A DNA stretch of 64,000 nucleotides, taken from the NCBI GenBank assembly GCA_027886185.1, contig WOAB01000055.1, forward strand, positions 914,501 to 978,500, given 5' to 3'. Shown here in pieces: positions 24,916 through 37,067 of this stretch. A program made the position numbers and the translations under genes. Origin of the DNA: Rheum nobile. Its lineage: Eukaryota > Streptophyta > Magnoliopsida > Caryophyllales > Polygonaceae. Numbering within the stretch: the first letter of the stretch is position 1; each line of letters starts with the position of its first letter. A model generated the notes under the pieces. It made no database searches. It saw only the letters and a program-made list of their open reading frames with translations, and was not told the origin of the DNA.

Positions 24916-25062
24916 CCCGTGAGTGGTTCACGGACGAAACATGTTTCTCCGTGAATGGACCACGGAAGAAACACGTTCCTCCGTGGTCAATTCACGGAGG
25001 AACATCGTCTCTCCGTGGTCCATTCACGGAGGAACGTGTTTCGTCCGTGGTCAATTCACGGG
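24916..25062. repeat. Five-unit 32-bp hairpin array upstream of the MULE transposase gene
   Basis: Units start at 24917, 24949, 24981, 25013 and 25045, exactly 32 bp apart. Each has a 17-bp inverted repeat of the form CCGTG-N7-CACGG. The four 15-bp spacers are also similar and palindrome-like (GAAACATGTTTC in the first). The loop reads in one orientation in units 1-2 and is inverted in units 3-5. The array lies about 150 bp upstream of the transposase ATG and about 445 bp upstream of the divergent ISE2 ATG. It may hold transposase-binding sites or be part of a MULE terminus. Confidence 0.8.
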
Positions 25063-25506
25063 TGTAGGGTGTGCACTGTTAAGTAAAATAGGGTGGGCGT
25101 TAAATAACAATCTTGTAAAAAAATAGTATTATTTGTTGTCATATTATATATATATTTTTATACAGACAAATAAAATATATCCTTACAAACCGTAAAACAT
25201 ACCTAAATCATGATGATTTTTACAAAGGATTTACAAGCTAATTGTACGTCTAAATAATGGAGTCGAGATCAATGAATCTAAAAACGCTCTTCTTGAGTTG
25301 AAATGAACTCTGAAATAGCAGTGTGAATAACAGTAGAAAGAATGTTAAAAGTAGCCAATAAATAAGCTTGTCATATTTTATCCCAAAAAAATCTGGTATA
25401 CCATTGAGCTTAAAGTATAAACGACGTCGTCTTGAGCGGTAAATCGAATTGTAGATTACTTCATCGTCCGTGGCGTAGGGGGGTTACAGAAGAGGTTTAT
25501 CCCGCC
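25063..25506 (+). promoter_or_regulatory. Upstream region of the ISE2 gene
   Basis: About 440 bp between the hairpin array and the ISE2 ATG. It is AT-rich to about 25.4 kb, then becomes a mixed-composition leader. No coding content and no certain TATA box. The 5' UTR probably begins near 25.4 kb. The promoter is therefore compressed against, or shared with, the left-running transposon block. Confidence 0.4.
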
Positions 25507-28500
25507 ATGAACTCTCTCTCTTTCTTCTCAACTCCTCTCAACTCTGCCCTCCTCTCTCCTCCTTCCTCCAGTCGCACCAAAATCCTCTTCCCCTACTCAA
25601 GATCAGGGTATCGTCACAATCCTCTCCGTTTTCGACTATCCTTCTGTTCTCCGGTCCCAAACTTTTCCGCCGTCGCCGATAACCAACTCTCCGACGCCGA
25701 AGAAGATGACGAAGATGAAGACGACGACGATGATGAAGCCGCCGATGAGTACGATGACGACCTCGTATTGGATGCCGCTGAGGAACAAGCGAAATCGGAG
25801 GATGACGAGTTCGAAACCCTCTCCGACGAGCTAAGCACCGATTTTCGGAGCGCCGAGACAAGGTTTCAGAGAGTCCAGAAGCTCTGCAATGAGGTCAAAG
25901 AGTTCGGAGAGGGAATCATCGACGCCGACGAGCTTGCTTCCTTGTACGATTTCCGGATTGATAAATTTCAGGTGAGCCTGATCTGTCTGTTGCTTTTGTT
26001 TTGATACAATTCAGAAAGTTGCTTTGTTCGTTTTTAAGTTTTTCTTTTGGCTTTCTTCATGAGTAGCGGTTGGCGATAAAAGCGTTTTTGAGAGGTTCGT
26101 CGGTGGTGGTTTCGGCGCCTACAAGTAGTGGGAAGACCTTGATTGCGGAGGCTGCTGCAGCCGCCACGATTTCTAAGGGAAGGCGATTGTTCTATACAAC
26201 CCCGCTTAAGGCGTTGTCGAATCAGAAATTTCGTGAATTTCGGTATTGTGGCAGCTTTCTTTTTTCATGAGAAGTTTGTTAAGATTGTCAAGTTGCTTTG
26301 GTGTGAAAATTTTGAGAGTAAGGAGGTGAATTTGTTGCTTTAGGGATACATTTGGCGATAGCAATGTTGGGCTTCTAACAGGAGATTCTGCAGTTAATAA
26401 GGATGCTCAAGTCTTGATCATGACTACCGAGATTCTAAGAAACATGCTGTATCAGAGGTACATGTTATTATCATTTTAGAATTGTATCCACAAGGTAAGA
26501 GTTATAGACAGTCCAGGAAACACTCTACTCTTGGCCTTTGTGTAAGCAATTTCTAACATTTATTTCACTTAAGTATGATGTATTCAATAGGTCCCTAAAG
26601 CGGCCCTATTTATTGAATCTGCATAAAGATAGTTTCTTGATGGATTTTTAATTTCAGTGTTGGAATGATCTCGTCTGGAAGTGGACTATTTGATGTTGAT
26701 GCAATAGTCTTAGATGAAGTACATTACTTAAGCGATATATCTCGTGGTACTGTTTGGGAGGAAATTGTATGCTTACCTTCCCTTTTCTCCTTTGTACTAG
26801 CTCGATGATTTTGTTTTGAATTGTACTTAAAATGGAAAGACTTGTGTTTAGGTTATCTATTGCCCCAAAGAAGTCCAGCTGATTTGTTTGTCAGCAACAG
26901 TTGCAAATCCAGATGAGTTGGCAGGGTGGATTGGTCAGGTACTATATGTTTGTTTGAATTGCCACTGGTCCTTCATAAAACCATACTACGCATAGCATTT
27001 TCCGCATAATAATTTGTCTGAATTGTTTCTTTTTTGTGTTAAATAGATTCATGGTAAAACAGAATTGGTTACATCTACAAGACGTCCTGTTCCATTGACA
27101 TGGCATTTTTCAACAAAGACTTCTTTGTTTCCTCTTCTTGACGATACTGGAAAAACCATGAATAGGTAGTCTCCCTTACTTTTAAGAAATTACTTCGTTG
27201 CTCCTTAATCTCCCGTCATTATGCTTATTCCTGACTTGAATGTTATTAACTTTTCCCTGTTTTTTGTGATGGAAAGAAAAAGATGCCAGTTCTTCCCTCC
27301 AGATCATTGAGCACTCCTAAAATCAATTCATTTGAGAAAAATGGAGCTATCTTGTGCTTGAAATTGTATGATATATTGGTATACCATCATGTGAAAGCCC
27401 TATTATAAGGATAAGGAGGGGAATAGTCCAAAGTAAATTGCTTTATTAGTTGATTGATGTGAGCCTGACTGATTATTTTTTGTTAACAATATATCTGCAA
27501 TTTTTTTCATGAGATATTACCCATGCTCAATCTTGTCTCCCTTATCATGTAGTAGCTTAGGCTCATGAAATTTACCTCCCCTGAGTACTTTTATTAATTC
27601 CCTTTCCCTTCATTACTTCTATATTAACTAATCACACCTCATAAATAATGCTAGAATCTATTTTGCTATATTTTTAGGTCACATAGTGCACGGATGTCTC
27701 GAGAATTTATTTAATCAGTTGCGATGAAGTTAGTTTTGCCTTTTCTTTATTGAAGAGTTATTCTTATCAGGTCTTTGATTTCCTTTTTGTTTTAAAAAGT
27801 TTTCCTTTGCTAATTTGACTGTTCTTCACCATTGAAACAGGAATCTTTCTCTAAACAACTTGCAGGTTTATGCTTCAGGAGGTAAAACTTATAAGGATGA
27901 TGGACTGAAGAGGAAAAATACTAAGAGGCATCAAAGTGATGAGATCTATGCCGAGTATGGTTACATGTCTGGAAGGTCTTCCCTTTCAAAAAATGACATA
28001 AATTTGATCCGTCGTTCTCAAGTATGGACCTAATGTTAGTGATCACTTGTTTCCTTGTCATATACTAATATTCCTGATCACTGTACTCTTCAGTCTGTCC
28101 CAAATTTTTGCCTTTAACATATTCAAGTTTCATATGACAAGCTCTCGATCTTTTAGGTTCCCCAAATTGAAGATACACTATTGCATCTAAGGGGAAACGA
28201 CATGCTGCCAGCAATTTGGTTTATCTTCAGCAGAAAAGGATGTGATGCTTCTGTCCAGTATGTTGAAGATTCTAAGCTTCTAGATGAATGTGAGACAAGT
28301 GAAGTTGACTTGGCCCTAAAGCGGTTCCGTAGACAATATCCTGATGCTGTCAGGGAGTCTTCTGTTAAGGGCCTTTTACATGGTGTTGCGGCACACCATG
28401 CTGGCTGTTTGCCTATTTGGAAATCTTTCATAGAGGATCTTTTTCAGCAAGGACTAGTCAAGGTTGTTTTTGCAACAGAAACACTTGCTGCAGGTATAAA

Positions 28501-31500
28501 CATGCCTGCAAGGACAGCTGTTATTTCTTCACTGAGCAAAAGGGGTGAAACGGGACGTATCCAATTGAGACCGAGTGAGCTGCTTCAGATGGCTGGACGT
28601 GCTGGTCGTAGAGGTATTGATGAAAAGGGTAATGTGGTACTCATTCAGACTCCCTTTGAAGGTGCAGAAGAGTGCTGCAAGCTTCTCTTTGCTGGAGTAG
28701 AACCTCTTGTCTCACAGTTCACTGCTTCATATGGGATGGTTTTAAATCTTCTTGCGGTATGTGAATCTATGTTTCATCCATTGTTATCTTGTTGATTCAT
28801 GTACTTTGATAATAAATTTCTCCGTTATGCAGGGCTCCAAAGTTACTCGTAGAACAAATGAAGAACAAGGAATCAAGGTCTCCCAAACAGGGCGAACTTT
28901 GGAAGAAGCAAGGAAGTTGGTTGAGAAAAGTTTTGGTAACTATCTGGGGAGCAATGTTATGCTTGCTTCAAAGGAAGAGCTTGATAGAATTCAGAGAGAA
29001 ATAGCAAAGTTGACTTCAGAAATTACTGATGATGCTATTGATAAAAAGACCAGGATGCTGTTGTCAGCGACTGCATACAAGGAGATGTCAGGATTACAGG
29101 AGGCACTAAGGGTATGATACTCAAACTTGCTTCTTTTCCATCTAGATTACAGTTGCAGAAAGCATCGTTTGAATATTTCCTGCCACACCACAAAACAATC
29201 TCTCCCTTCTTCTCTCTTTGTACTAGTACTGTACAGTCCATCGACTATGCCTTTCAGCCTGATCTTAGGCCCGGACTCACCCTCCGTGGACGAACCTTGT
29301 GAAAGATGGTCCACTAGAGATATTCTTGTTATTGCTTCGACTCATATTCCCCAAAAAGTGCATCCTGCTCTAATAGCTCCGAATAAATTAAATACATGCA
29401 TGAATTTCGTTTGTAATTCAGCAATCCCAAAGTTTCTTTTTGATCCTAAATATACTCTTCCATAAATATTGTTATGTTAGGATAGAAAATTAAATTACAT
29501 CTGTGCATGGGCTAATGAATATTATGTTGAGTCCTACTCTTTTGTGTTAGCTTTCTTCAGTTATATGCTTCCATTATCCCGGAGCTATACTCAAACCTAC
29601 AACTCTTGCATTTTAGAGCTATTTTCCTGAAGAAGGTTGTATACGTTCTAGTCTTTGTAACCTTTTCTCATGTCATTTGTGTCTCTACAGATTGAGAAAC
29701 GGATACGGACTGAGTTGCGGAGAAAAATGGAACTAGAGAGAATGTCTGCTCTCATTCCTCAGCTGAAAGAGTTAAGAGATGGAAATTTGCCTTTTATTTG
29801 TTTGCATTACAAAGATACAGATGGTATTGAACAATCTGTCCCAGCTGTGTATTTGGCCAAGATTGATGCACTCAATGGTTCACGTATTAAAAACGCTGTA
29901 AGTTTTCAAGTCATTTTCCTCCTCACAGACCTTCCTTTGGAGTTTGGGCGATATAAAGCATTGAACACTCTTTAACAAAGTAATTATCACACCTAGTACA
30001 TATTAATTAATAGAGAAACTAGTTTTATCATATCTAATCTTTCTATTGTGTTTCTTCACTGTTTTAAAAGCTTTTTGTATAGTAAGATCATAATTTTCAA
30101 AACATCTTCGTTAAGATACTTTTTTTTCCCTTTGGTTTTGGTAAATTATACAAATAACTTCCTGTATTGCTGGTCTTTGAGCTCAGCTTGTGAGAAGGTT
30201 CGATTGGCATTCTCAGTAATACATATATCTGCTCATGCCCAAGGTTATTTTCTACAAGCAGCTGCTTGCTCTCTTGAACATGAACACTGTGATAAGCACC
30301 TCTTCTGAATTAGGGAATTTGGTAGTCTGAAAGCTTTTTGTATACTGACACACTTCCAACATGGAGAATTATTGAAAGATTGCTGGTAGGCTGGAAGTCT
30401 GGAAGTTAGAGCGTCACTTGTCCTCACTACAGTTCTCATGTTTTTTTTATGGATTTAACTGTAATTATATAAGTTGAATTGACTTCGTTCAAATGCTAAA
30501 GTTTATGGACATATATCATGGTTTTATATTGAGTACATTTTTTGCTTAACATCTTGAACTTTCCAAGCTTGTTTTGTAATTTCACTGGGCATAATAATAT
30601 AATAGGCTTCATACCTTTTCTGCTTGCAGGTTCTTTCTAATGAATGCTTCAAATTGAGTATACCAGAATCAGAGCCTAAAATTGATGGTGATAGCGTGAC
30701 ACCTGATTTTGTGCCATCTTATCATGTGGCTCTTGGTTCTGACAATTCTTGGTATGTCTTTACTGAGAAATGGATCAGAACTGTTTATAAGACTGGTTTT
30801 CCAAATGTTTCCTTGAATGAAAGTGACGCTTTACCTGAGGAAATTATGAGGATGCTTCTGGATAAGGAGGAAATGAAATGGGAAAAGCTTGCTAATAGTG
30901 AACTTGGAGGTTTATGGCACATTGATGGATCTCTTGAGACATGGTCTTGGAGTTTGAATGTACCAATGTTGAGCAGCCTGTCTGAAGAAGACGAGGTAAT
31001 TTATTTGCTAAGGATTGTACTATCAATTTTTTTGTAGGTGCTTGTAAGACCTTATCTTTGGCAATTGCTATCCTCAATTCCTCAGTCAAGCTGAACACAT
31101 TATCTTCGGCTATGTTTGGTTGTTTTAATGAGGTTTCGGAAGTAGGAACTATTTTTCTTGTTACAACTTGCCTTCTTTTATTAGTTGAAACCTTGCAGTC
31201 ATTTTTTAGGAAAGAGGTGCAAACTTCTCAGTTCAAACCATTTCGATATTAGGTGCAGGAATTGTCACAATCATACCTTGATGCAGTAGATCGTTATAAG
31301 GACCAGAGAAATAAAGTATCACGACTGAAGAAAAAGATAGCTCGCACTGAAGGATTTAGGGAATACAAGAAGATTGTTGATATGGCTAGCTTTACAGAGG
31401 AAAAGATTAGGCGCCTGAAGACCAAAGCCAATCGTCTAAATAATCGAATAGAGCAGATTGAACCATCAGGCTGGAAAGAGTTTCTGCAGGTAATGCTTTT

Positions 31501-32925
31501 TCGTGCAACCTATGCTGATATTATTGACCAGAATGAAGACGTGCTTATGCTCCAACTACTTTTGGAAATTTCCTGAACATGGGAGTCTTGTATCTGTTAG
31601 AATGTTCCTCCTGGATACTTATTAATCTGTTTAATCTGCAACAGGTCAGCAATGTGATACACGAAACTAGGGCATTGGACATTAATACGAATATGATATT
31701 TCCCCTTGGTGAAACAGCATCTGCAATTCGAGGGGAAAATGAGCTTTGGCTGGCAATGGTTCTTAGGAATAAAGTCTTGCTTGAGCTCAAGCCTCCACAG
31801 CTTGCTGCTGTCTGTGGTAGTTTGGTATGTGAAGGAATAAAGATTCGTCCTTGGAAAAACAACAGGTATAAACTGTTATGGTTCTGTGAAGTGACTTGGT
31901 ATAAACTGTTATGGTTCTGTGAAGTGACTTAGTCTGCCTTTCAGTATGTAATGACTTGGCTGCAATCTCATGTGGATTTTAATCGATGTTTTGATGTCAA
32001 TACCTGAATATAAACGAGCTTGTTAATTTATATCATGCTTCTACTGTTGGCTTGGTGCATATGTTGAACATAAGGGAGGTCATTGTAAACAAAAATGCCT
32101 GATAGTGTATTGTTTTTGGTGTTGTTATCCCTCCAAATGTAATTTTAAAGCTTAACTAAATCCAAAAGACTAAAATACCTTATTAAATAGATATAAACAA
32201 TAGTTATTGTGATGTAAATATCCGCTTGTAGACAGTCCAAACAAGGCTGTAATGATTCAATTTTGGGGATTATGGAGATTTGATTTTTGTTTTTGTCCAT
32301 CTTTTCATCTTGGAAGCCATGAGACCAAACCTGGGCTATATCTTCAAGTACTCAAGCTTCCTGTTTTTTTTTTTTATGCAGTTATATTTATGAAGCTTCA
32401 ACTACTGTGATCAAGATTGTTAACTTGTTGGAAGAGCAGAGAGAGTATCTCATGGATATTCAGGAACAGAAGGGTGTAAAGGTGAGTTCATCAACATTAT
32501 TGTAAGCTGGTGAATCACAAACTATATCATTTTGCAGTCACAGCTTCTGGAGCGATTCATAGATTTTCTTTTTATGCAATTAGATATCCTGCTGTTTGGA
32601 TAGCCAGTTCTCTGGTATGGTTGAAGCCTGGGCATCGGGCCTCACATGGCGAGAAATCATGATGGACTGTGCAATGGATGAGGGAGATCTAGCCCGCCTG
32701 TTACGTAGGACTATTGACTTGTTAGCTCAGGTATCAACATTCTCATGTGGTAACTAAACTCTGCATATTTGAGGCCCTCCTTTGGGGTTCACTAATCTAA
32801 TTACCTTGTTTCTTTATGGCTTGTAGATTCCAAAATTGCCTGATGTCAACGCGGAGCTGCAGAGAAATGCACTGGCTGCATCCAGTGTCATGGACCGTGT
32901 GCCCATAAGCGAGTTGGCTGGCTAG
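25507..32925 (+). CDS. ISE2: ISE2-type DExH-box RNA helicase, chloroplast-targeted, 16 exons
   Basis: This is a Ski2-like ATP-dependent RNA helicase of plastids. In Arabidopsis, ISE2 acts in plastid RNA processing and its loss alters plasmodesmata. Exons as read: 25507-25971, 26067-26242, 26344-26457, 26658-26766, 26852-26938, 27047-27165, 27841-28021, 28157-28756, 28833-29111, 29691-29897, 30630-30995, 31253-31489, 31645-31865, 32382-32481, 32584-32730, 32827-32925, joining to 1168 residues (Arabidopsis about 1171). A Ser-rich transit peptide and an acidic stretch (about 65-110) precede the helicase core: motif I APTSSGKT (about 172-179), DEVH (271-274), SAT (302-304) and motif VI QMAGRAGRRG (561-570). 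A DSHCT-type C-terminus ends in PISELAG. The start at 25507 gives MNSLSFFS. An upstream in-frame ATG at 25432 would put a basic extension before the transit peptide and is less likely. A 33-bp tandem duplication overlaps the exon 13 donor. Confidence 0.97.
31866..31931 (+). repeat. 33-bp tandem duplication carrying the splice donor of ISE2 exon 13
   Basis: Two adjacent 33-base units (31866-31898 and 31899-31931) differ only at the last base. Each begins GTATAAAC, so the intron 13 donor is present twice. Use of the second donor would add exactly 33 bases, 11 codons with no stop, to the mRNA. Confidence 0.9.
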
Positions 32926-33330
32926 TGGTTTGCGAACAATGCAGAAATCATCGGATCCGAACATTGCAAACCTGCACTTGAATTCTTAATCAGGAGAATG
33001 GGTCAAAGCCAGCATTAGCTCCGCAGTTGAACGCAGCGTTTCAGGTTGGGCTAGAGTTGTACTGGCAACTGATGATCTGATACGTATATTCATCTGCTTG
33101 TGTGCCGATTAGATCACATCATTTTACACAGCCAGGCCTGTTTTAGTACTTATTTAGCAGTTTTTCTAGAGTGTGTCTGTTGACATATTCTAAAAGTTAA
33201 AATAGGAAATTATCTTTAAAATGTTTCCTAAAAAAAATTGGATAAACCCTAACAAAAAAAACTAATAATTAAAAAATTATTGTTAAAAAAAAAGTTTTTA
33301 GAATGTGAAAAAAAAACTTTTACCCAAGTA
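32926..33330 (+). other. Probable ISE2 3' UTR and downstream spacer
   Basis: Non-coding sequence after the TAG at 32923-32925. It has mixed composition to about 33.15 kb, consistent with a 3' UTR, then A- and T-runs. No gene or RNA seen. Confidence 0.4.
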
Positions 33331-33337
33331 TTACTTA

Positions 33338-33786
33338 GTGTTAGTTTGGTTAAACACGGGAAGTATAATTCTTATGAAGTTAATTTTTATGAATTATATT
33401 TTCATGATATTGTATTTCTTAGGATTTTGAGAAATGTGTTTGGTTAAAATTTAATTCTCATCAATTAAATTATTACTTTTGTTTGGCTAAAAGTCAAAAT
33501 TCATGGGAGTTTTATATAAAATTACTCTTATAGTTTTTATTCATTAAATTTAATAATTTGAGTTATGGATAAATAAGAGATTTGTAATGAAAAAGAAAAA
33601 AAAAATTATTTGAAATAAAAAATGATGGAAGTGTATTTTACCCACTCCTATCATGATAAGTATAATTCTTTTATTAACTTTTTGTGTTTTTTCAATATAA
33701 AAAACACAACTAAATACATATATTGAAACAAATTTTTTAGGATTTTTAAATTCATGGGTTTTTGACGGATAACCAAACAAGAACTA
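33338..33786. mobile_element. Candidate AT-rich MITE between ISE2 and the E1-alpha gene
   Basis: The left end AGTGTTAGTTTGGTTAAAC and the reverse complement of the right end, AGTTCTTGTTTGGTTATCC, are similar inverted ends around about 420 bp of AT-rich, non-coding DNA. The GTTTGGTTA motif is common in plant MITE ends. I do not see a clean target duplication. It sits about 240 bp upstream of the E1-alpha start codon, so it may contribute promoter sequence. Confidence 0.4.
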
Positions 33787-34022
33787 TTAAAAAGATTGAT
33801 TATGAAATCCTCCGTAGCCATATAATAAACTATTCTAAATTCTGCGTGACCAACAGAATTTATGTGCAGAGCAACAGAATTCCACTTTCTGTTCTCAGCA
33901 ACAAAATCTTTCTATACGTGTCAATAAAAAATCCCCTTCTTTCCTATTCTTAGCACATTCAAAGCTTTCAACAACACCTGAATTTTCGAAACTGCTCCCT
34001 TCCATTTCTTGTTCAAACAACG

Positions 34023-36548
34023 ATGTCTCTAACCCACCTCTCCAGATCGCCGCTCCGCCATGCCGTCTGCCCGCTCTCCTCCGTCCACCGCCGCGTCTCC
34101 TCCGGCAGCGACACCTCCACCCCCTTCACCGTTGAGACCAGCGACCCCTTCATCGGCCACCACCTCACCGACCTCCCCTCCCGCTCGGTCGAGACCACCC
34201 CGACCGAACTCATGTCCTTCTTCCGGCAAATGCACGTGATGCGGCGGATGGAGATCGCCGCCGACTCCCTCTACAAGTCCAAACTCATCCGGGGCTTCTG
34301 CCACCTCTACGACGGCCAAGAAGCCGTCGCCATCGGCATGGAGGCCGCCATCACCAGGCAGGACAACGTGATCACCGCGTACCGCGACCACTGCACCTAC
34401 ATGGCCCGAGGCGGGACCCTCCTCGAGGCCTTCTCGGAGCTCATGGGCAGGAAGACGGGCTGCTCCAACGGCAAAGGCGGCTCCATGCACTTCTACAAGC
34501 CCGAGTGCGGGTTCTATGGAGGCCACGGGATCGTGGGCGCCCAGGTTCCGCTGGGTGTGGGGCTCGCCTTCGCCCAGAAGTATCTCAAGGAGGAGAAGGT
34601 GACGTTTAGTCTGTATGGAGATGGGGCTGCCAATCAGGGCCAGTTGTTTGAGGCTCTTAACATGGCTGCCCTTATGGATCTTCCTGCCATTTACGTCTGC
34701 GAGAATAATCACTGTATGGACTCACTCGCTTTTGATGTGCTGTGAGGCAATTGGTTTCTTATTAATGTTTGATTGTTTTGTGTTCAATGTTGAAATTATA
34801 GATGGCATGGGAACGGCAGGGTGGAGGTCTTCGAAGAGTCCAGCCTACTATAAGCGCGGTGACTATGTTCCTGGATTGAAGGTATAGTCTTGAGTAGTTT
34901 TGGTACTCTATAATAGGATATTAAGCTTGTTCCAATTTTATATTGTAATACTTCTATTGACAATTAGGAAAGTTGATTCAAATAACACGAATTTTTGTGG
35001 CGGTAGTTCCACGAGTAATTTGTCAAGTTTTTATAACTAAGTAGCCGCTAGTAGCAATTGAGCCATTCTTCTAAAAAAGAGTTCCGTATCAACCATGACC
35101 AAGTAGTAAAGAGTTTTGGCTCTTTCTAAGAACGTTGCCTCCAATTCAAAATTTTGAAGGCTTTGATTTTCAAGTTTCCAACTTGTAAAGAATTATGTGC
35201 CTTCACATACATACAATAATATTCCAATCTCAATTGAGCAAGCTTCATATTGTACATTCCGCACCAAACTTATACCTTATCTTCTTCACAACGGCACATA
35301 TATTAATTATAATATTAACAGCTATTCTAGCCTATTTCTCTGTTTTTTCTTCATTACTAATGCCTTCTTACATTGTGTAGGTTGATGGTATGGATGTCCT
35401 AGCGGTCAAACAAGCCTGCAGATTTGCAAAGGAACATGCTCTGAAGAATGGACCGATAGTGAGAACACGATTCTATCTGAAACATGTCAATTCTGTTTGA
35501 ACATATCTGAAGCGATTTCAGTGTTGAGTATGTTTGTTTGGTGGTGTAGATCCTGGAGATGGACACTTACAGATACCATGGGCACTCCATGTCTGATCCT
35601 GGGAGCACGTACCGCACACGCGATGAAGTATCTGGTGTTAGACGGGTAATGATGCCCCATCAACTTGTGCTCCATTGAACAAACCTGTGAATAAATTTGT
35701 TTGAGAGATCTATTTTTTGTAATTGTTTTACTCCAGGAGCGCGACCCGATTGAAAGAGTGAAGAAGCTGATATTAGCTCATGATATAGCTGACGAGAAGC
35801 AACTAAAGGTATAACTGAAGCCATTTTTATCAGCTTTCGTAGTCATGGGGTGTCTCGCTTTACAATGCATTTCCGTCTGCTTTTCACTGTCAGGATATTG
35901 AAAAGGAAGCTAAGAAAGAAGTTGATCAAACTCTTGCGCAAGCCAAGGTAATTAGGAAGCTAAAGCCTATTGCTGTTCAATCCTGATGTTCTGTATTTAT
36001 AAGCAATTATGTGACGCCAAGATTGATTGTCAAATTTACTCTGTTATATATATAATAATATAAGCAGGAGTGTCCAGAGCCTGATCTTTCAGCCCTATAT
36101 AAAGATGTCTATGTCAAAGGTCTTGGGACTGAGGTATACCACTTCACATTCTTCTTTCTTTGTTGCCTTCCAAAGGACAAATTCTTGTTTTTTTGATACT
36201 ACATGTTTGCAGGTTAGTTGATACAAAAGGGCTTTCAATTTGTAAAACCATCTGAAGGTGCTTAGTGCTTGAGTAGGTGTTCAGAATCTGATTTCAATTC
36301 TGGACTTGCATCCCAATTTCATAGTGAAACCTCCTCTACTAGTCCACATTTTTTTTGAAAAAATTGGCCTATTATTGGGAATTCAGCAAACAAACACACT
36401 CTTAAGCTCCATCTTTATGACTTGGTGAATGTTCATAGTCAGATTATAACAGGAGTCTTTTTGAGTTGTAAGAATAATGACTTGGTTTATTGATTACTTG
36501 TAGAGTTTTGGAGCTGACAGGAAGGAGTTCAGGACGATTCTTCCATAA
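34023..36548 (+). CDS. PDH-E1 ALPHA: Pyruvate dehydrogenase E1 component subunit alpha, mitochondrial
   Basis: The E1-alpha subunit, with E1-beta, decarboxylates pyruvate on thiamine diphosphate as the first step of acetyl-CoA formation in the mitochondrial matrix. Exons as read: 34023-34713, 34802-34881, 35381-35458, 35550-35645, 35737-35808, 35894-35947, 36068-36133, 36504-36548, joining to 393 residues (Arabidopsis about 389). An Arg/Ser-rich presequence is followed by the E1 core (MRRMEIAADSLYKSKLIRGF). The thiamine-diphosphate motif starts GDGAANQG at 199 and ends NN at 228-229. The phosphorylation loop RYHGHSMSDPGSTYR lies near 291-305 (Ser296 and Ser298 are candidate sites). The C-terminus FGADRKEFRTILP is family-like. 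Exon 1 is one long block with markedly G/C-rich third positions, whereas the later exons are small and AT-richer. This mitochondrial form is distinct from the plastid E1-alpha. Confidence 0.97.
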
Positions 36549-37067
36549 AATAGAGAGATTAAATTTGAAGGTTTGCTTGATGTATGCGACAATGCTCGTT
36601 ATTCTTTTCTGCTTAACGTTCGAGTAACTCGTTTAGTATGCGAGTTAAGGTGTTTTGAAGCTTAGCAAGTTGTTCAATAGATGCAAGTTTCGCTGTACGT
36701 TCAAAAGCGGTTCAATGAGGTGAATGTTGTGACATGTCGAATTACAACTCTAGTTACTCCTACCCAACTTCGAAGCTCGCCTTAATTTAAAACTACTGCA
36801 AGTTCTCATTCGCAACGAGCTAAGATAACTCTTATCTAGAAAACAAGACCCTCTTAATTGCAATATTTTACTCCGTATAAAAGAAAATATGGTTAGGCTG
36901 AATTCATTGAGGGGGGTGGGTCTACATTGTAAAGGGTGACAACTGACAATCCACTAAAATAATAAAGTGAACCCGTGAATCCTAAAAATTGGATGCTGTG
37001 AAAGCGGAAATGGTATCTGGATAAAAAGTGAGGATGCTTTTTTCTAACATTCAGCACGTGCAACATG
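36549..37067 (+). other. Probable E1-alpha 3' UTR and spacer
   Basis: Non-coding DNA between the E1-alpha stop codon and the poly(T) that marks the LINE 3' end. The first 200-300 bases have the composition of a 3' UTR. Nothing else recognised. Confidence 0.4.

Noticed and set aside
24331..25062. CRISPR-like regularity of the 24-bp and 32-bp arrays
   Set aside because: This is plant nuclear DNA, the spacers are similar rather than unique, no cas genes exist, and the units are palindromes.
25432..25506. Upstream in-frame ATG as the ISE2 start
   Set aside because: It would place 25 basic residues before a typical transit-peptide start; the ATG at 25507 fits the family start MN-.
34029..34712. 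227-codon minus-strand open frame opposite E1-alpha exon 1
   Set aside because: It mirrors the GC-rich third positions of a clearly coding plus-strand exon and has no family resemblance.
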